Assembly (NCBI RefSeq): GCF_025802015.1
Contig: NZ_JAOYFC010000002.1
Location: forward strand, 930,001 to 994,000
Source of the DNA: Falsihalocynthiibacter halioticoli
GTDB taxonomy: Bacteria > Pseudomonadota > Alphaproteobacteria > Rhodobacterales > Rhodobacteraceae
DNA length: 64,000 nucleotides
Reading direction: 5' to 3'
Every line of letters begins with the position of its first letter. Position 1 is the stretch's first letter. The notes under the pieces are model-generated. The model was not told the DNA's origin, ran no database searches, and saw only the letters and a program-made list of their open reading frames with translations. Of the stretch, positions 9,877 to 17,375 are shown one piece after another. The position numbers were made by a program, and so were the translations under genes.

Positions 9877-9905
9877 CCCGGCGTCTCCTGCTTTAGAGCG
9901 CCGGG
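9877..9905 (-). promoter_or_regulatory. hairpin in ileS leader overlapping the leader-peptide stop
   Basis: On the minus strand CCCGGCGCTC pairs with GAG-A-CGCCGGG around an eight-base loop, giving ten base pairs with one bulged A. The 5' arm consists of the last codons of the Ile-rich leader frame, and its TAA stop lies at the start of the loop. No T-run follows, so this is not a classical terminator. Its overlap with the end of the leader peptide is what a ribosome-controlled switch needs. The mechanism is inferred. Confidence 0.55.
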
Positions 9906-9943
9906 CAAATAATTCGAATAATGATCGAGTGATGTATCATCAT
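9893..9943 (-). CDS. candidate ileS leader peptide, Ile-rich
   Basis: The frame starting at ATG 9943 encodes MMIHHSIIIRIICPAL and then TAA. Six of 16 residues are isoleucine (one ATA, one ATC, four ATT), with five of them within six codons. It lies about 80 nt upstream of ileS on the same strand and ends inside a strong hairpin. Such a density of the cognate amino acid just before a synthetase gene is the hallmark of ribosome-mediated attenuation. There is no good ribosome-binding site, but a TATAAC box seven nt upstream would make the transcript begin at the ATG, so leaderless initiation is possible. The call rests on composition and position only. Confidence 0.6.
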   Translation of the reverse strand: MMIHHSIIIRIICPAL

Positions 9944-9949
9944 AGGCGC

Positions 9950-9978
9950 GTTATAGAGCCGCCTTTCCCTATGGTCTA
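9950..9978 (-). promoter_or_regulatory. candidate promoter of ileS
   Basis: On the minus strand TAGACC (9978-9973, four of six to TTGACA) and TATAAC (9955-9950, five of six to TATAAT) are spaced by 17 bp. The expected start site is about 9943, which is the A of the leader-peptide ATG. The transcript would then be leaderless for the peptide and carry about 130 nt before ileS. Confidence 0.45.
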
Positions 9979-10102
9979 GCGAAACCCGTGCGCTCTGGGG
10001 CTTCTCTGTTGAAATTTCGCGCTGTTTCCTAGGCCTCTGCGTCAATTGGGCGTGTTTCGCATGAAGAGTGAACGGAATATTGAAGAGAGGAAAGGTAATA
10101 TC

Positions 10103-10522
10103 ATGTCCCATCCGCTCGCACGTTTTGACATCACGCCCCAAGAGATCGACCGCGTGGTGGCGCAGTTCTACAAACGCATCCGTGCGCATGACGTACTTGG
10201 TCCGATCTTTATACAGCGGCTTGGCACAACAGCACAGGTATGGCGGCCACATGAGGCCAAGATCGCCGCATTCTGGCGCAATGCTATCCTTTTTGAACGC
10301 GAATATTCCGGCAATCCGATGCAGGTACACATGCAGGTTCCGGCGATCATGCCCGAACATTTCGCGCTCTGGCTTGACCTCTTTGATGAGGTGCTCGCAG
10401 AAGAGCTACGCCCAGAGGCTGCACGCTCATTCTCTGCTTTGGCGCATCGCATTGGCCGCGGTTTACGGATGGGGATTGCTTCGGTCCGGCAGCCCAAAGA
10501 TCAACCGCCCGTATTTTCCTAG
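10103..10522 (+). CDS. group III truncated hemoglobin
   Basis: The 139-residue protein has the fold pattern of group III (class P) truncated globins: FDITPQEIDRVVAQFYKRIR, then VWRPHEAKIAAFWRNAIL for the E helix region, and VHMQVPAIMPEHFALWLDLF with the proximal histidine for the F helix. Group III globins bind heme and O2 or CO tightly; their roles in NO or sulfide handling vary between species. ATG 10103 is chosen because GAGAGGAAAGG lies just upstream; an upstream ATG at 10046 would add 19 residues not typical of the family. The stop codon shares a CTAG with the opposite-strand ycjF stop. Confidence 0.85.
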   Translation: MSHPLARFDITPQEIDRVVAQFYKRIRAHDVLGPIFIQRLGTTAQVWRPHEAKIAAFWRNAILFEREYSGNPMQVHMQVPAIMPEHFALWLDLFDEVLAEELRPEAARSFSALAHRIGRGLRMGIASVRQPKDQPPVFS

Positions 10523-11493
10523 CTAAACAGACCCGTAAGCGCGCGCTGCACCAGTTTTGTCACGCCGGGGCGCTTTTTGGCAACGAATGGTAACGGTCGA
10601 CATGTCTCCATTGCCGCAACCCCAACGCGCGCCGTCAACGCTCCATTAATCACGCCTTCACCGAAGCGACGTGAGATTTTGCTCATGACCCCGCCACCCG
10701 CGATCGAACCAATCATATCGTCACCAACCGCCACAGCGCCTGTTGCGACAAGGTGCGCCATAACAACTTTGGTCAACCGCCAACTTCCAAGAAAGCCAGC
10801 ACGACCACCGTATATTTCGGCAATGCGGCGGATCATTCTAAGATTTAAGCTCAGTGCAGCGAACACATCGGCGAGCGCAATTGGGACAAACGCCGTAACA
10901 GTCGCAACTTGGCGCGCAGTCGCTTCAATTTCTAGGCGCGCCATATCATCAAGTGGAGCGAGTATTTCGTTTTCGGCAAACGCCAGCAAAGCATCGGCAT
11001 CCAGTTGCTCGTCTTTCCGGTCATTTAAACGCGCCTGCCCCCACTCGGTTTCTGGACGGTTGGCGTAAAGCCGTTCAAGCCGCGAGACGACATCTTGTGC
11101 AGGCTTCAAGTCAGCGGCGGCATAGGCATGCGCTGCTTCTTTCTGTAGTGAATCGATCCGCCCCAAACGCACAAATCCAGCAATTTCCTTGAGCGCCACG
11201 ATGAGCAACACAATCAGGAAGATGCCCAGAAGTCCGGCGGCAACATACCCGAGAACTACATTCTGTTCGATCAGTCCGGTTACGAAATTCCATGCCGCAA
11301 TCGAAAGGCCAAACCCCAAAAACGCCAACAAGCTGCCCCAAAACCATTTGGCCAGTCGCGATGTGGGTTTCGCCATATAGCGCGCAGTTGATTGCAGGGC
11401 TGAGGATTCGCCAAGTTCAGGCACGGCAGGTGCTTCAGCAGGCGATTCTTCGGGGTCTGAAATCTCGATCAGGATCGGTTTATCTTTACTCAT
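10519..11493 (-). CDS. ycjF: YcjF/TIGR01620 family membrane protein (DUF697)
   Basis: The 324-residue protein has a disordered acidic N-terminus, two adjacent membrane helices (about residues 50-68 and 80-100: FWGSLLAFLGFGLSIAAW, AAGLLGIFLIVLLIVALK) and a long C-terminal region of the YcjF/DUF697 type ending in hydrophobic helices. Its function is unknown. In proteobacteria it is paired with the P-loop protein YcjX as a stress-linked unit. Here its ATG overlaps the ycjX stop by 4 bp, so the two are translationally coupled. Its 3' end converges on and overlaps the globin gene. Confidence 0.85.
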   Translation of the reverse strand: MSKDKPILIEISDPEESPAEAPAVPELGESSALQSTARYMAKPTSRLAKWFWGSLLAFLGFGLSIAAWNFVTGLIEQNVVLGYVAAGLLGIFLIVLLIVALKEIAGFVRLGRIDSLQKEAAHAYAAADLKPAQDVVSRLERLYANRPETEWGQARLNDRKDEQLDADALLAFAENEILAPLDDMARLEIEATARQVATVTAFVPIALADVFAALSLNLRMIRRIAEIYGGRAGFLGSWRLTKVVMAHLVATGAVAVGDDMIGSIAGGGVMSKISRRFGEGVINGALTARVGVAAMETCRPLPFVAKKRPGVTKLVQRALTGLFS

Positions 11494-12908
11494 CGCAGCT
11501 TATCCCCAATCAGAAAATCAACGGCCTGATCTAGCCGGATATGCGGCGGGCCTTCATCAGGTTTCAGGTTCAGGGCCGCGGGCAGAAAACGCTGGCTTTC
11601 AACCGAAAACCCATTCCATTCGTCAGCACCATTTTGAAGCGCCGTTAGAACCTGAGAGGGATCTTTGGGCAATTGCCCCGAATAGAAAGCGACCTGCTTA
11701 TCGCGCCCCTCGACCCTGCCTCGAACACAGTCAAGCACACGACCTTCGTGGGTTATCGTTGCTTCAGTTGTTGTGCGCAAAGCGGCAATAGCCATGGCCC
11801 GCGTTTGCGCTCCAGAGAAATCCGCGCGCGATTTGGCCTGTTCCAGCAAAGCTGACGTAATCGCGGCCAATTGTGGATGCTGCGTATGATGGAGATGATC
11901 AGCTTTGGTCGCGGCAAAGAGCATCCGTTCCACCCGTTTCCCGCCTAGTAGACTGGTTAACCAGCGCGACTTGCCCGGCCTAAAGCCCGCAAGAATATCA
12001 CCCATCGTATTGCGCAAATCCTCAACAGCGGCAGGGCCACGATGCAGCGCTTTTAGGACGTCCACCAATACGATTTGCCGATCAATCCGAGCAAAATGAT
12101 CGCGGAAAAACGGCTTTACGACTTGCGATTTATACGCCTCGTAGCGCCGCTCCATCTCTCGCCCGAAAGAACCACGCGAAAAGCGCTCGGCCATAGGTAG
12201 CGGAACAAATGTCAGCACTGGAGAGCCCTCCAGTTCACCAGGAAGGATCACGCGCCCCGGTGCGCCGCTGCTCAATCCGTTTAGATGCGCCGCGCGAGAA
12301 AATTCGGTGTATAGCGCGGCCAGTTCCTGTGCGCGCGGTTCTTCGAATGGGGCAGAGACATCAGCTTCCGAGAGCTTCTTCGCGAGATCGGCACCACCCT
12401 CCTGAGCCTGAATCCGTGCCAAAGCATTCTCTGACCAATCCGCATAGCTCTTGTCCATCAACGCAAGATCAAGAAGCCACTCCCCCGGGTAATCGACAAT
12501 ATCCAGATGAACGGTCCGCTCACCAGCTAGCCCCGCTATGAGCCCTTTGGATTTAACACGAAACGACAGTCTAAGCTCACTAACGCTTCGGGTGTTTTCG
12601 GGCCAAACTGGGTCTGGCCCGGTCAACTTGGCAAGATGTGTTTCATAGGGGAAGCGTGCTATCGTGTCGTCAGGTTGCGGCTGTAGATAAACCGAACGCA
12701 GCGTGCCATCGGTAAGTGCCGTAAGCTGCGGCATCCGTCCGCGCTTCAGCAGGTTAGCCACCAACGATGTGATGAAAACGCTTTTGCCCGCACGGCTAAG
12801 ACCCGTCACGCCAAGGCGCACGGTTGGCTCGAAAAGGGTTTCGTTTACGCTGGCCCCGAGGCTTTCAACCTGTCGGGTTACGCCATCTGCAATATCTGCC
12901 AAGCCCAA
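11490..12908 (-). CDS. ycjX: YcjX family P-loop NTPase (DUF463)
   Basis: The 472-residue protein is a YcjX/DUF463 member. The Walker A loop GVTGLSRAGKSVFITSLV is near residues 33-50, and a Walker B-like VHLDIVDYPGEWLLDLAL follows near 132. Both resemble GTPase switch regions. Structural work on the family shows a Ras-like core with inserted domains; the cellular role is not known. It is the first gene of the ycjX-ycjF pair and diverges from truA over about 95 bp. In E. coli the same pair sits next to a sugar cluster with a LacI regulator; here the similar cluster is nearly 40 kb away. Confidence 0.88.
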   Translation of the reverse strand: MGLADIADGVTRQVESLGASVNETLFEPTVRLGVTGLSRAGKSVFITSLVANLLKRGRMPQLTALTDGTLRSVYLQPQPDDTIARFPYETHLAKLTGPDPVWPENTRSVSELRLSFRVKSKGLIAGLAGERTVHLDIVDYPGEWLLDLALMDKSYADWSENALARIQAQEGGADLAKKLSEADVSAPFEEPRAQELAALYTEFSRAAHLNGLSSGAPGRVILPGELEGSPVLTFVPLPMAERFSRGSFGREMERRYEAYKSQVVKPFFRDHFARIDRQIVLVDVLKALHRGPAAVEDLRNTMGDILAGFRPGKSRWLTSLLGGKRVERMLFAATKADHLHHTQHPQLAAITSALLEQAKSRADFSGAQTRAMAIAALRTTTEATITHEGRVLDCVRGRVEGRDKQVAFYSGQLPKDPSQVLTALQNGADEWNGFSVESQRFLPAALNLKPDEGPPHIRLDQAVDFLIGDKLR

Positions 12909-13004
12909 GAATTCGCCTCACAATCTGGTTCTCTCAATCTATGCACTCCGCTGCAATTTTCCTAGGGCAGTTGCCAAGGACGCGCGAAGAATGTATCGCG
13001 AAGT

Positions 13005-13817
13005 ATGCCTCGTTATGCTCTCAAAATCGAATACAATGGTGCGCCTTTTTCTGGCTGGCAGCGTCAAAAGGAGCATCCGTCTGTTCAGCAGGCGGTTGAG
13101 GAAGCACTACAAAAACTTGACCGATCCGTCACCGGAATTGCCGCCGCAGGGCGTACTGATACTGGCGTTCATGCGACAGGTCAGGTTGCTCATGTAGATA
13201 TGGCCGCGACATGGGAGCCGTTCCGTTTGGCCGAAGCGCTGATCTATCATCTCAAACCGAACCCCGTTGCGATTGTGAATGCAGCCGAGGTGGATGAGGA
13301 GTTTCACGCGCGGTTCTCGGCGATTGAGCGGCGCTATCTCTTCCGGCTGATTTCGCGTCGCGCCCCGATGACATTTGACAAAGGCACGGTCTGGCATGTG
13401 CGCCACGAGCTTGACGCCGACGCTATGCAAGAGGGCGCAAACTTCCTTCTCGGCCGGCATGATTTTACAACCTTCCGCTCAACTATTTGCCAAGCCCCCT
13501 CGCCACTTCGCACGCTTGATGAGCTCCGCGTTGAGCGAATTGAATTACAAGACGCCACCGAATTCCGCTTCCATGTGCGTGCGCGCGCGTTTCTGCATAA
13601 TCAAGTGCGCAGCTTTGTTGGCACCCTCGAGCGCGTTGGTGCCGGAAGCTGGCAACCCGAAGACGTTGCCGCCGCCCTCGAAGCAAAAGACCGCGCAGCC
13701 TGTGGACCCGTCTGTCCGCCCCATGGCCTTTACCTTGCCGAGGTGAAATACCCGCAAGACCCGTTCAAAGGAATGCGCGGCGGAGAACCCATCGACCACG
13801 AAGGAACTGAAGCATGA
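13005..13817 (+). CDS. truA: tRNA pseudouridine(38-40) synthase TruA
   Basis: TruA isomerises uridines 38-40 in the anticodon arm of many tRNAs. The 270-residue protein begins MPRYALKIEYNGAPFSGWQR and has the catalytic aspartate in AAGRTDTGVHATGQV (near residue 51), plus LPR-type motifs such as FHARFSAIERRYLF and FLHNQVRSFVGTL. Length is normal. Its stop codon overlaps the pth start by 4 bp (ATGA), so the two translation-quality genes are coupled. The upstream 95 bp shared with ycjX should hold its promoter. Confidence 0.95.
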   Translation: MPRYALKIEYNGAPFSGWQRQKEHPSVQQAVEEALQKLDRSVTGIAAAGRTDTGVHATGQVAHVDMAATWEPFRLAEALIYHLKPNPVAIVNAAEVDEEFHARFSAIERRYLFRLISRRAPMTFDKGTVWHVRHELDADAMQEGANFLLGRHDFTTFRSTICQAPSPLRTLDELRVERIELQDATEFRFHVRARAFLHNQVRSFVGTLERVGAGSWQPEDVAAALEAKDRAACGPVCPPHGLYLAEVKYPQDPFKGMRGGEPIDHEGTEA

Positions 13818-14506
13818 AACTCTTTGTTGGCCTCGGAAATCCCGGCGGGAAATACGCCCACAACCGCCACAACATCGGCTTTATGGCGCTGGACGAGATT
13901 GCCCATAGCCATAGCTTCAGCCCATGGAAGGGCAAGTTTCAAGGCGCGGTTGCCGAAGGGCGGCTTGGCTCTGAGAAAGTCATCCTACTCAAGCCGGAAA
14001 CCTTCATGAACCTGTCGGGCCAGTCCGTCGGAGAGGCCATGAGATTTTACAAGCTCACTCCGGCCGACGTTGTTGTTTTCCACGATGAGCTAGACCTCGC
14101 TCCTCGAAAGATTCGCGTAAAAAGCGGTGGCGGACACGCGGGGCACAACGGGCTTCGCTCAATCCACCAGCATATCGGAGAAGCCTATGATCGCGTGCGC
14201 ATGGGAATTGGCCATCCGGGGCACAAAGATCGCGTTGCGGGATATGTTTTGCACGATTTCGCCAAGGCAGATCAGGAATGGCTAGACGATCTTCTGCGCG
14301 GCATTGCTGATGGCGTTCCGCATCTCGCCGAGGGCGATAACGGAAAATTCCTGAATGCAGTCGCGCTTCGGGTTGCGCCACCGCGCTCTTCGACGACGGT
14401 CAAAAAGGAAGCCTCGAAACAGAAAAAGACTGAAACGCCCCCCGCCCCAGAGGCGCAGGATACCCGTTCCAGCCTTCAGAAACTCGCCGATAAATTTCGA
14501 CGCTAG
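13814..14506 (+). CDS. pth: peptidyl-tRNA hydrolase
   Basis: Pth recycles peptidyl-tRNA that drops off ribosomes. The 230-residue protein opens with MKLFVGLGNPGGKYAHNRHN, which holds the catalytic His and the conserved Asn, and has FHDELDL and GGHAGHNGLRSIHQHIG for the other active-site residues. After about residue 190 there is a charged low-complexity tail (KKEASKQKKTETPPAPEAQ) ending in a basic helix, a common extension in alphaproteobacteria. It follows truA with a 4-bp overlap. It converges on trpB with only three bases between the stop codons and no terminator of its own visible. Confidence 0.95.
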   Translation: MKLFVGLGNPGGKYAHNRHNIGFMALDEIAHSHSFSPWKGKFQGAVAEGRLGSEKVILLKPETFMNLSGQSVGEAMRFYKLTPADVVVFHDELDLAPRKIRVKSGGGHAGHNGLRSIHQHIGEAYDRVRMGIGHPGHKDRVAGYVLHDFAKADQEWLDDLLRGIADGVPHLAEGDNGKFLNAVALRVAPPRSSTTVKKEASKQKKTETPPAPEAQDTRSSLQKLADKFRR

Positions 14507-14509
14507 GCG

Positions 14510-15745
14510 TTATTCTTCGTCGCCCATGTCAAAGCCGAGCGCACGAGCGACGGTAAAGATGTCCTTGTCGCCGCGGCCACACATATTCATCACGATGATG
14601 TGGTCCTTTGGCAGTGTCGGCGCAATTTTCATGACGTGCGCAAGCGCGTGGCTTGGTTCAAGCGCGGGGATGATCCCTTCTTGCTGACAGCAATATTGGA
14701 ACGCCTCAAGCGCCTCTTTGTCAGTGATCGAGACATATTTCGCACGGCCCGTATCGTGCAGCCAGCTGTGCTCTGGCCCGATGCCCGGATAATCCAGACC
14801 CGCCGAAATCGAGAACCCTTCGAGAATCTGGCCGTCGTCATCCTGAAGCAGATAGGTCCGGTTGCCATGGAGCACACCAGGGCGACCACCGGTAAGGCTC
14901 GCGCAATGCTCCATTTTGTCGTTCACGCCCTTGCCGCCCGCTTCAACACCGATGATGTTGACGCTTGGCTCATCAAGGAACGGGTAGAACAGGCCAATCG
15001 CATTTGATCCGCCACCGATCGCTGCAATCAGCGTGTCAGGCAAGCGGCCTTCGCCTTCATGCTCTTGCAACTGTTCGCGCGTTTCCTTGCCGATAATCGA
15101 CTGGAAATCACGCACCATCGCTGGATAGGGGTGCGGCCCTGCTGCCGTGCCGATGCAATAGAAAGTATCGGCCACGTTGGTCACCCAGTCGCGCAGCGCA
15201 TCGTTCATAGCGTCCTTAAGCGTTCCGCGCCCAGACGTCACAGGAACAACCTCGGCCCCCAAAAGCTTCATGCGGAACACGTTCGGTGCCTGACGTTCCA
15301 CGTCATGCGCGCCCATGTAAACGACGCATTTCAATCCAAACCGCGCACATACAGTTGCAGTGGCAACACCGTGCTGCCCCGCACCGGTTTCCGCAATAAT
15401 ACGAGTCTTACCCATGCGCTTGGCGAGCAGAATTTGGCCCAATACATTGTTGATTTTATGCGCGCCGGTGTGATTCAACTCGTCACGCTTGAGGTAAATC
15501 TTGGCGCCACCAAGGTCCTCTGTCATCCGCTCAGCAAAATAGAGCGGGCTGGGGCGGCCAACGTAATGCTTCCAGAGATCATCCATCTGCGCCCAGAATG
15601 TCTCATCGGTTTTCGCGCGCTCGTACTCTTCCTCAAGGCTGAGGATCAAGGGCATCAGTGTTTCCGAAACAAATCGCCCGCCAAACTTACCAAAACGCCC
15701 GTTCTCATCGGGACCGGTCATAAAGCTGTTAAATAGATCATTCAT
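14510..15745 (-). CDS. trpB: tryptophan synthase beta subunit
   Basis: TrpB joins indole and serine to make tryptophan using PLP. The 411-residue protein has the PLP lysine in HTGAHKINNVLGQ, the ammonium-site pattern AETGAGQHGVATA and the phosphate-binding loop GGGSNAIG. The C-terminal region (GRGDKDIFTVARALG) is typical. It starts inside the last codons of trpF (8-bp overlap), so translation is coupled; trpA is not next to it in this window. The N-terminal extension MNDLFNSFMTGPDENGRFG is usual for Rhodobacterales. Confidence 0.96.
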   Translation of the reverse strand: MNDLFNSFMTGPDENGRFGKFGGRFVSETLMPLILSLEEEYERAKTDETFWAQMDDLWKHYVGRPSPLYFAERMTEDLGGAKIYLKRDELNHTGAHKINNVLGQILLAKRMGKTRIIAETGAGQHGVATATVCARFGLKCVVYMGAHDVERQAPNVFRMKLLGAEVVPVTSGRGTLKDAMNDALRDWVTNVADTFYCIGTAAGPHPYPAMVRDFQSIIGKETREQLQEHEGEGRLPDTLIAAIGGGSNAIGLFYPFLDEPSVNIIGVEAGGKGVNDKMEHCASLTGGRPGVLHGNRTYLLQDDDGQILEGFSISAGLDYPGIGPEHSWLHDTGRAKYVSITDKEALEAFQYCCQQEGIIPALEPSHALAHVMKIAPTLPKDHIIVMNMCGRGDKDIFTVARALGFDMGDEE

Positions 15746-16421
15746 GGCTGTGTTCTTTCCGAGCGGCGTTGATGAAATCTTGTATCATGCTTTCGTCCTT
15801 TATTCCCGGCGCAGATTCAACCCCGGAAGAGACATCGACCTGCCGCGCCCCTGTCAATTCGATGGCACGGCCAACATTTTCAGGTGTAAGGCCACCAGCA
15901 AGCATCCACGGACAGGCCCAGCGGCGGTTTGCGATGAGTTGCCAATCAAAGGCAATTCCGTTCCCGCCCGGCAAATCCGCATTGGGGTTTGGCTTGGCGT
16001 CGATCAGAATTTGATCCGCGACTGTGCTGTAACGCTCGATATCTGCAAGGTCAGCTTCGGTTGCAACGCCAACAGCTTTCATGACCGGAAGACCGTAGCG
16101 CGCGCGAACCTCTGCAACCCGCTTCGGGCTTTCACCGCCGTGAAGCTGCAGCATATCGAGCGGAACCGTTTCGCAAAGCTGATCCAAAAATGCATCGTCT
16201 GCGTTTACGGTAAGTGCAACTTTGGCCACGCCAAGCGGCACATCAACCGCCAAATCGCGGGCAAGCTCGGCATTTACATTGCGAGGAGATTTCCCGAAAA
16301 ACACAAATCCCACGTATCCCGCTCCGGCGTCAGCAGCCGCAGCGACGCTCTCCGGTGTCTGTAATCCGCAGATTTTTACGCGAACGGGGCCGCTTTGGTC
16401 GGGTGTGTGAATACGAAACAT
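15738..16421 (-). CDS. trpF: phosphoribosylanthranilate isomerase
   Basis: TrpF performs the Amadori rearrangement of phosphoribosylanthranilate in tryptophan synthesis. The 227-residue TIM barrel shows the catalytic cysteine in VKICGLQTPES, the beta-2 motif GYVGFVFFGKSPRNV, LQLHGGESP, the catalytic aspartate in LIDAKP and the phosphate-binding strands AGGLTPENVG and VDVSSGVESAPGIKD. It sits 9 bp after lapA and overlaps trpB by 8 bp. The lapA-trpF-trpB run is probably read from the ihfB side. Confidence 0.93.
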   Translation of the reverse strand: MFRIHTPDQSGPVRVKICGLQTPESVAAAADAGAGYVGFVFFGKSPRNVNAELARDLAVDVPLGVAKVALTVNADDAFLDQLCETVPLDMLQLHGGESPKRVAEVRARYGLPVMKAVGVATEADLADIERYSTVADQILIDAKPNPNADLPGGNGIAFDWQLIANRRWACPWMLAGGLTPENVGRAIELTGARQVDVSSGVESAPGIKDESMIQDFINAARKEHSHE

Positions 16422-16430
16422 AGACGCGGT

Positions 16431-16790
16431 TTAGCGAGTCGCGCCACTTTCCTCAAGCAGAGCGAGCACTTCGTCCTGATGTTCGCCCGCATTTCCACGA
16501 AGCCGAGACACTTCGCTTTTGAGTTCGCTAACTTCGCGTTTCACACGAGCGGCTTCAGCTCGTTGCTTATATTCACGAATCCATTCCCACACGAACCCAA
16601 TCAACAGCCCTGCAACGATACCTGCGAAAATGATAACAAAAAGTGGGAGGTGAACGATAAAGCTCAGCCCGAAGAAGTCTGCAAGGTCAGCGGGCAGAAG
16701 CCGAAGCTCCACAACCGCACGATTTGCCAACGCCACGGTAATCAAAATGAGTCCGAGGGCGATAAGGAAGGCATAGCGAAAGTATCGCAT
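16431..16790 (-). CDS. lapA: LapA domain protein (DUF1049), small membrane protein
   Basis: The 119-residue protein has two membrane helices (FLIALGLILITVALAN near residues 8-23 and LPLFVIIFAGIVAGLLIGFV near 48-67) followed by a cytoplasmic coiled coil (KREVSELKSEVSRLRGNAGE). This is the LapA/YciS layout. In E. coli LapA works with LapB in lipopolysaccharide assembly control and lies after ihfB, exactly as here. LapB itself is not adjacent in this window. It begins 7 bp after the ihfB stop. Confidence 0.8.
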   Translation of the reverse strand: MRYFRYAFLIALGLILITVALANRAVVELRLLPADLADFFGLSFIVHLPLFVIIFAGIVAGLLIGFVWEWIREYKQRAEAARVKREVSELKSEVSRLRGNAGEHQDEVLALLEESGATR

Positions 16791-16797
16791 TTGGGTG

Positions 16798-17079
16798 TTA
16801 CTTTCCGTTCAGTCTGTCTCTTAGAAGCTTGCCAGTCTTGAAGAACGGCACATGCTTTTCTTCAACGGCCACACTCTCGCCGGTGCGCGGGTTACGGCCC
16901 GCACGTGCATTTCGTTTTTTCACAGAGAATGCGCCAAATCCACGAAGTTCGACACGGTCGCCGCGAGACATGGCCTCGATGATCTCTTCGAAAATGGTAT
17001 TCACAATGCGCTCAACATCTCTTTGATAAAGATGTGGATTTTCATCGGCAATTTTTTGAATCAACTCCGAACGGATCAT
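16798..17079 (-). CDS. ihfB: integration host factor subunit beta
   Basis: IHF-beta pairs with IHF-alpha to bend DNA at specific sites. The 93-residue protein starts MIRSELIQKIADENPHLYQR and has the beta-arm signature GFGAFSVKKRNARAGRNPRT with the intercalating proline-containing tip. ATG 17079 is chosen over an upstream ATG at 17139 because it gives the family length and has GGGGGGAA about 8 nt upstream. The cmk-rpsA-ihfB-lapA order is the widely conserved one. Confidence 0.93.
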   Translation of the reverse strand: MIRSELIQKIADENPHLYQRDVERIVNTIFEEIIEAMSRGDRVELRGFGAFSVKKRNARAGRNPRTGESVAVEEKHVPFFKTGKLLRDRLNGK

Positions 17080-17141
17080 CCGTGGTTCCCCCCGATTAAA
17101 TGGTTTTTGCGCTAAGTATTCTGAACACTTTAGTTTCAACG

Positions 17142-17147
17142 AGTATA
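17142..17147 (-). promoter_or_regulatory. possible -10 box for ihfB
   Basis: TATACT on the minus strand lies 63 bp upstream of the ihfB ATG, after the rpsA terminator. No convincing -35 box stands 16-18 bp before it, so the call is weak. It would give ihfB-lapA-trpFB a promoter of their own. Confidence 0.3.
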
Positions 17148-17313
17148 GGGGGTATTTGATTTCTGAGAAAGAAATTCCAAGGGGTTAGCAGCAAAAAATC
17201 ACGGTAGTTTGTACTGAATGGAGGGAATTTTTCCCGATTTCCCCAAGGCTTGCGCGGCGGGAACCAATGCGTGCCAACATATCAGCATCCGCGAGGTTAA
17301 CGATTCGGCAACG

Positions 17314-17346
17314 AAAAACGGCCCCGCAAATGCGAGGCCGTTTCAT
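17314..17346 (-). terminator. intrinsic terminator of rpsA
   Basis: On the minus strand AAACGGCCTCGC, a short loop and GCGGGGCCGTTTTTC form a stable stem ending in five T residues. It begins about 30 bp after the rpsA stop. It separates the ribosomal protein gene from ihfB. Confidence 0.85.
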
Positions 17347-17375
17347 GATTTCATAACCCGATTTGGGTTTTGGCT

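Noticed and set aside
9814..9905. Classical intrinsic terminator in the ileS leader
   Set aside because: The hairpin is strong but no T-run follows it on either strand, and no second hairpin with a T-run was found before the ileS start.
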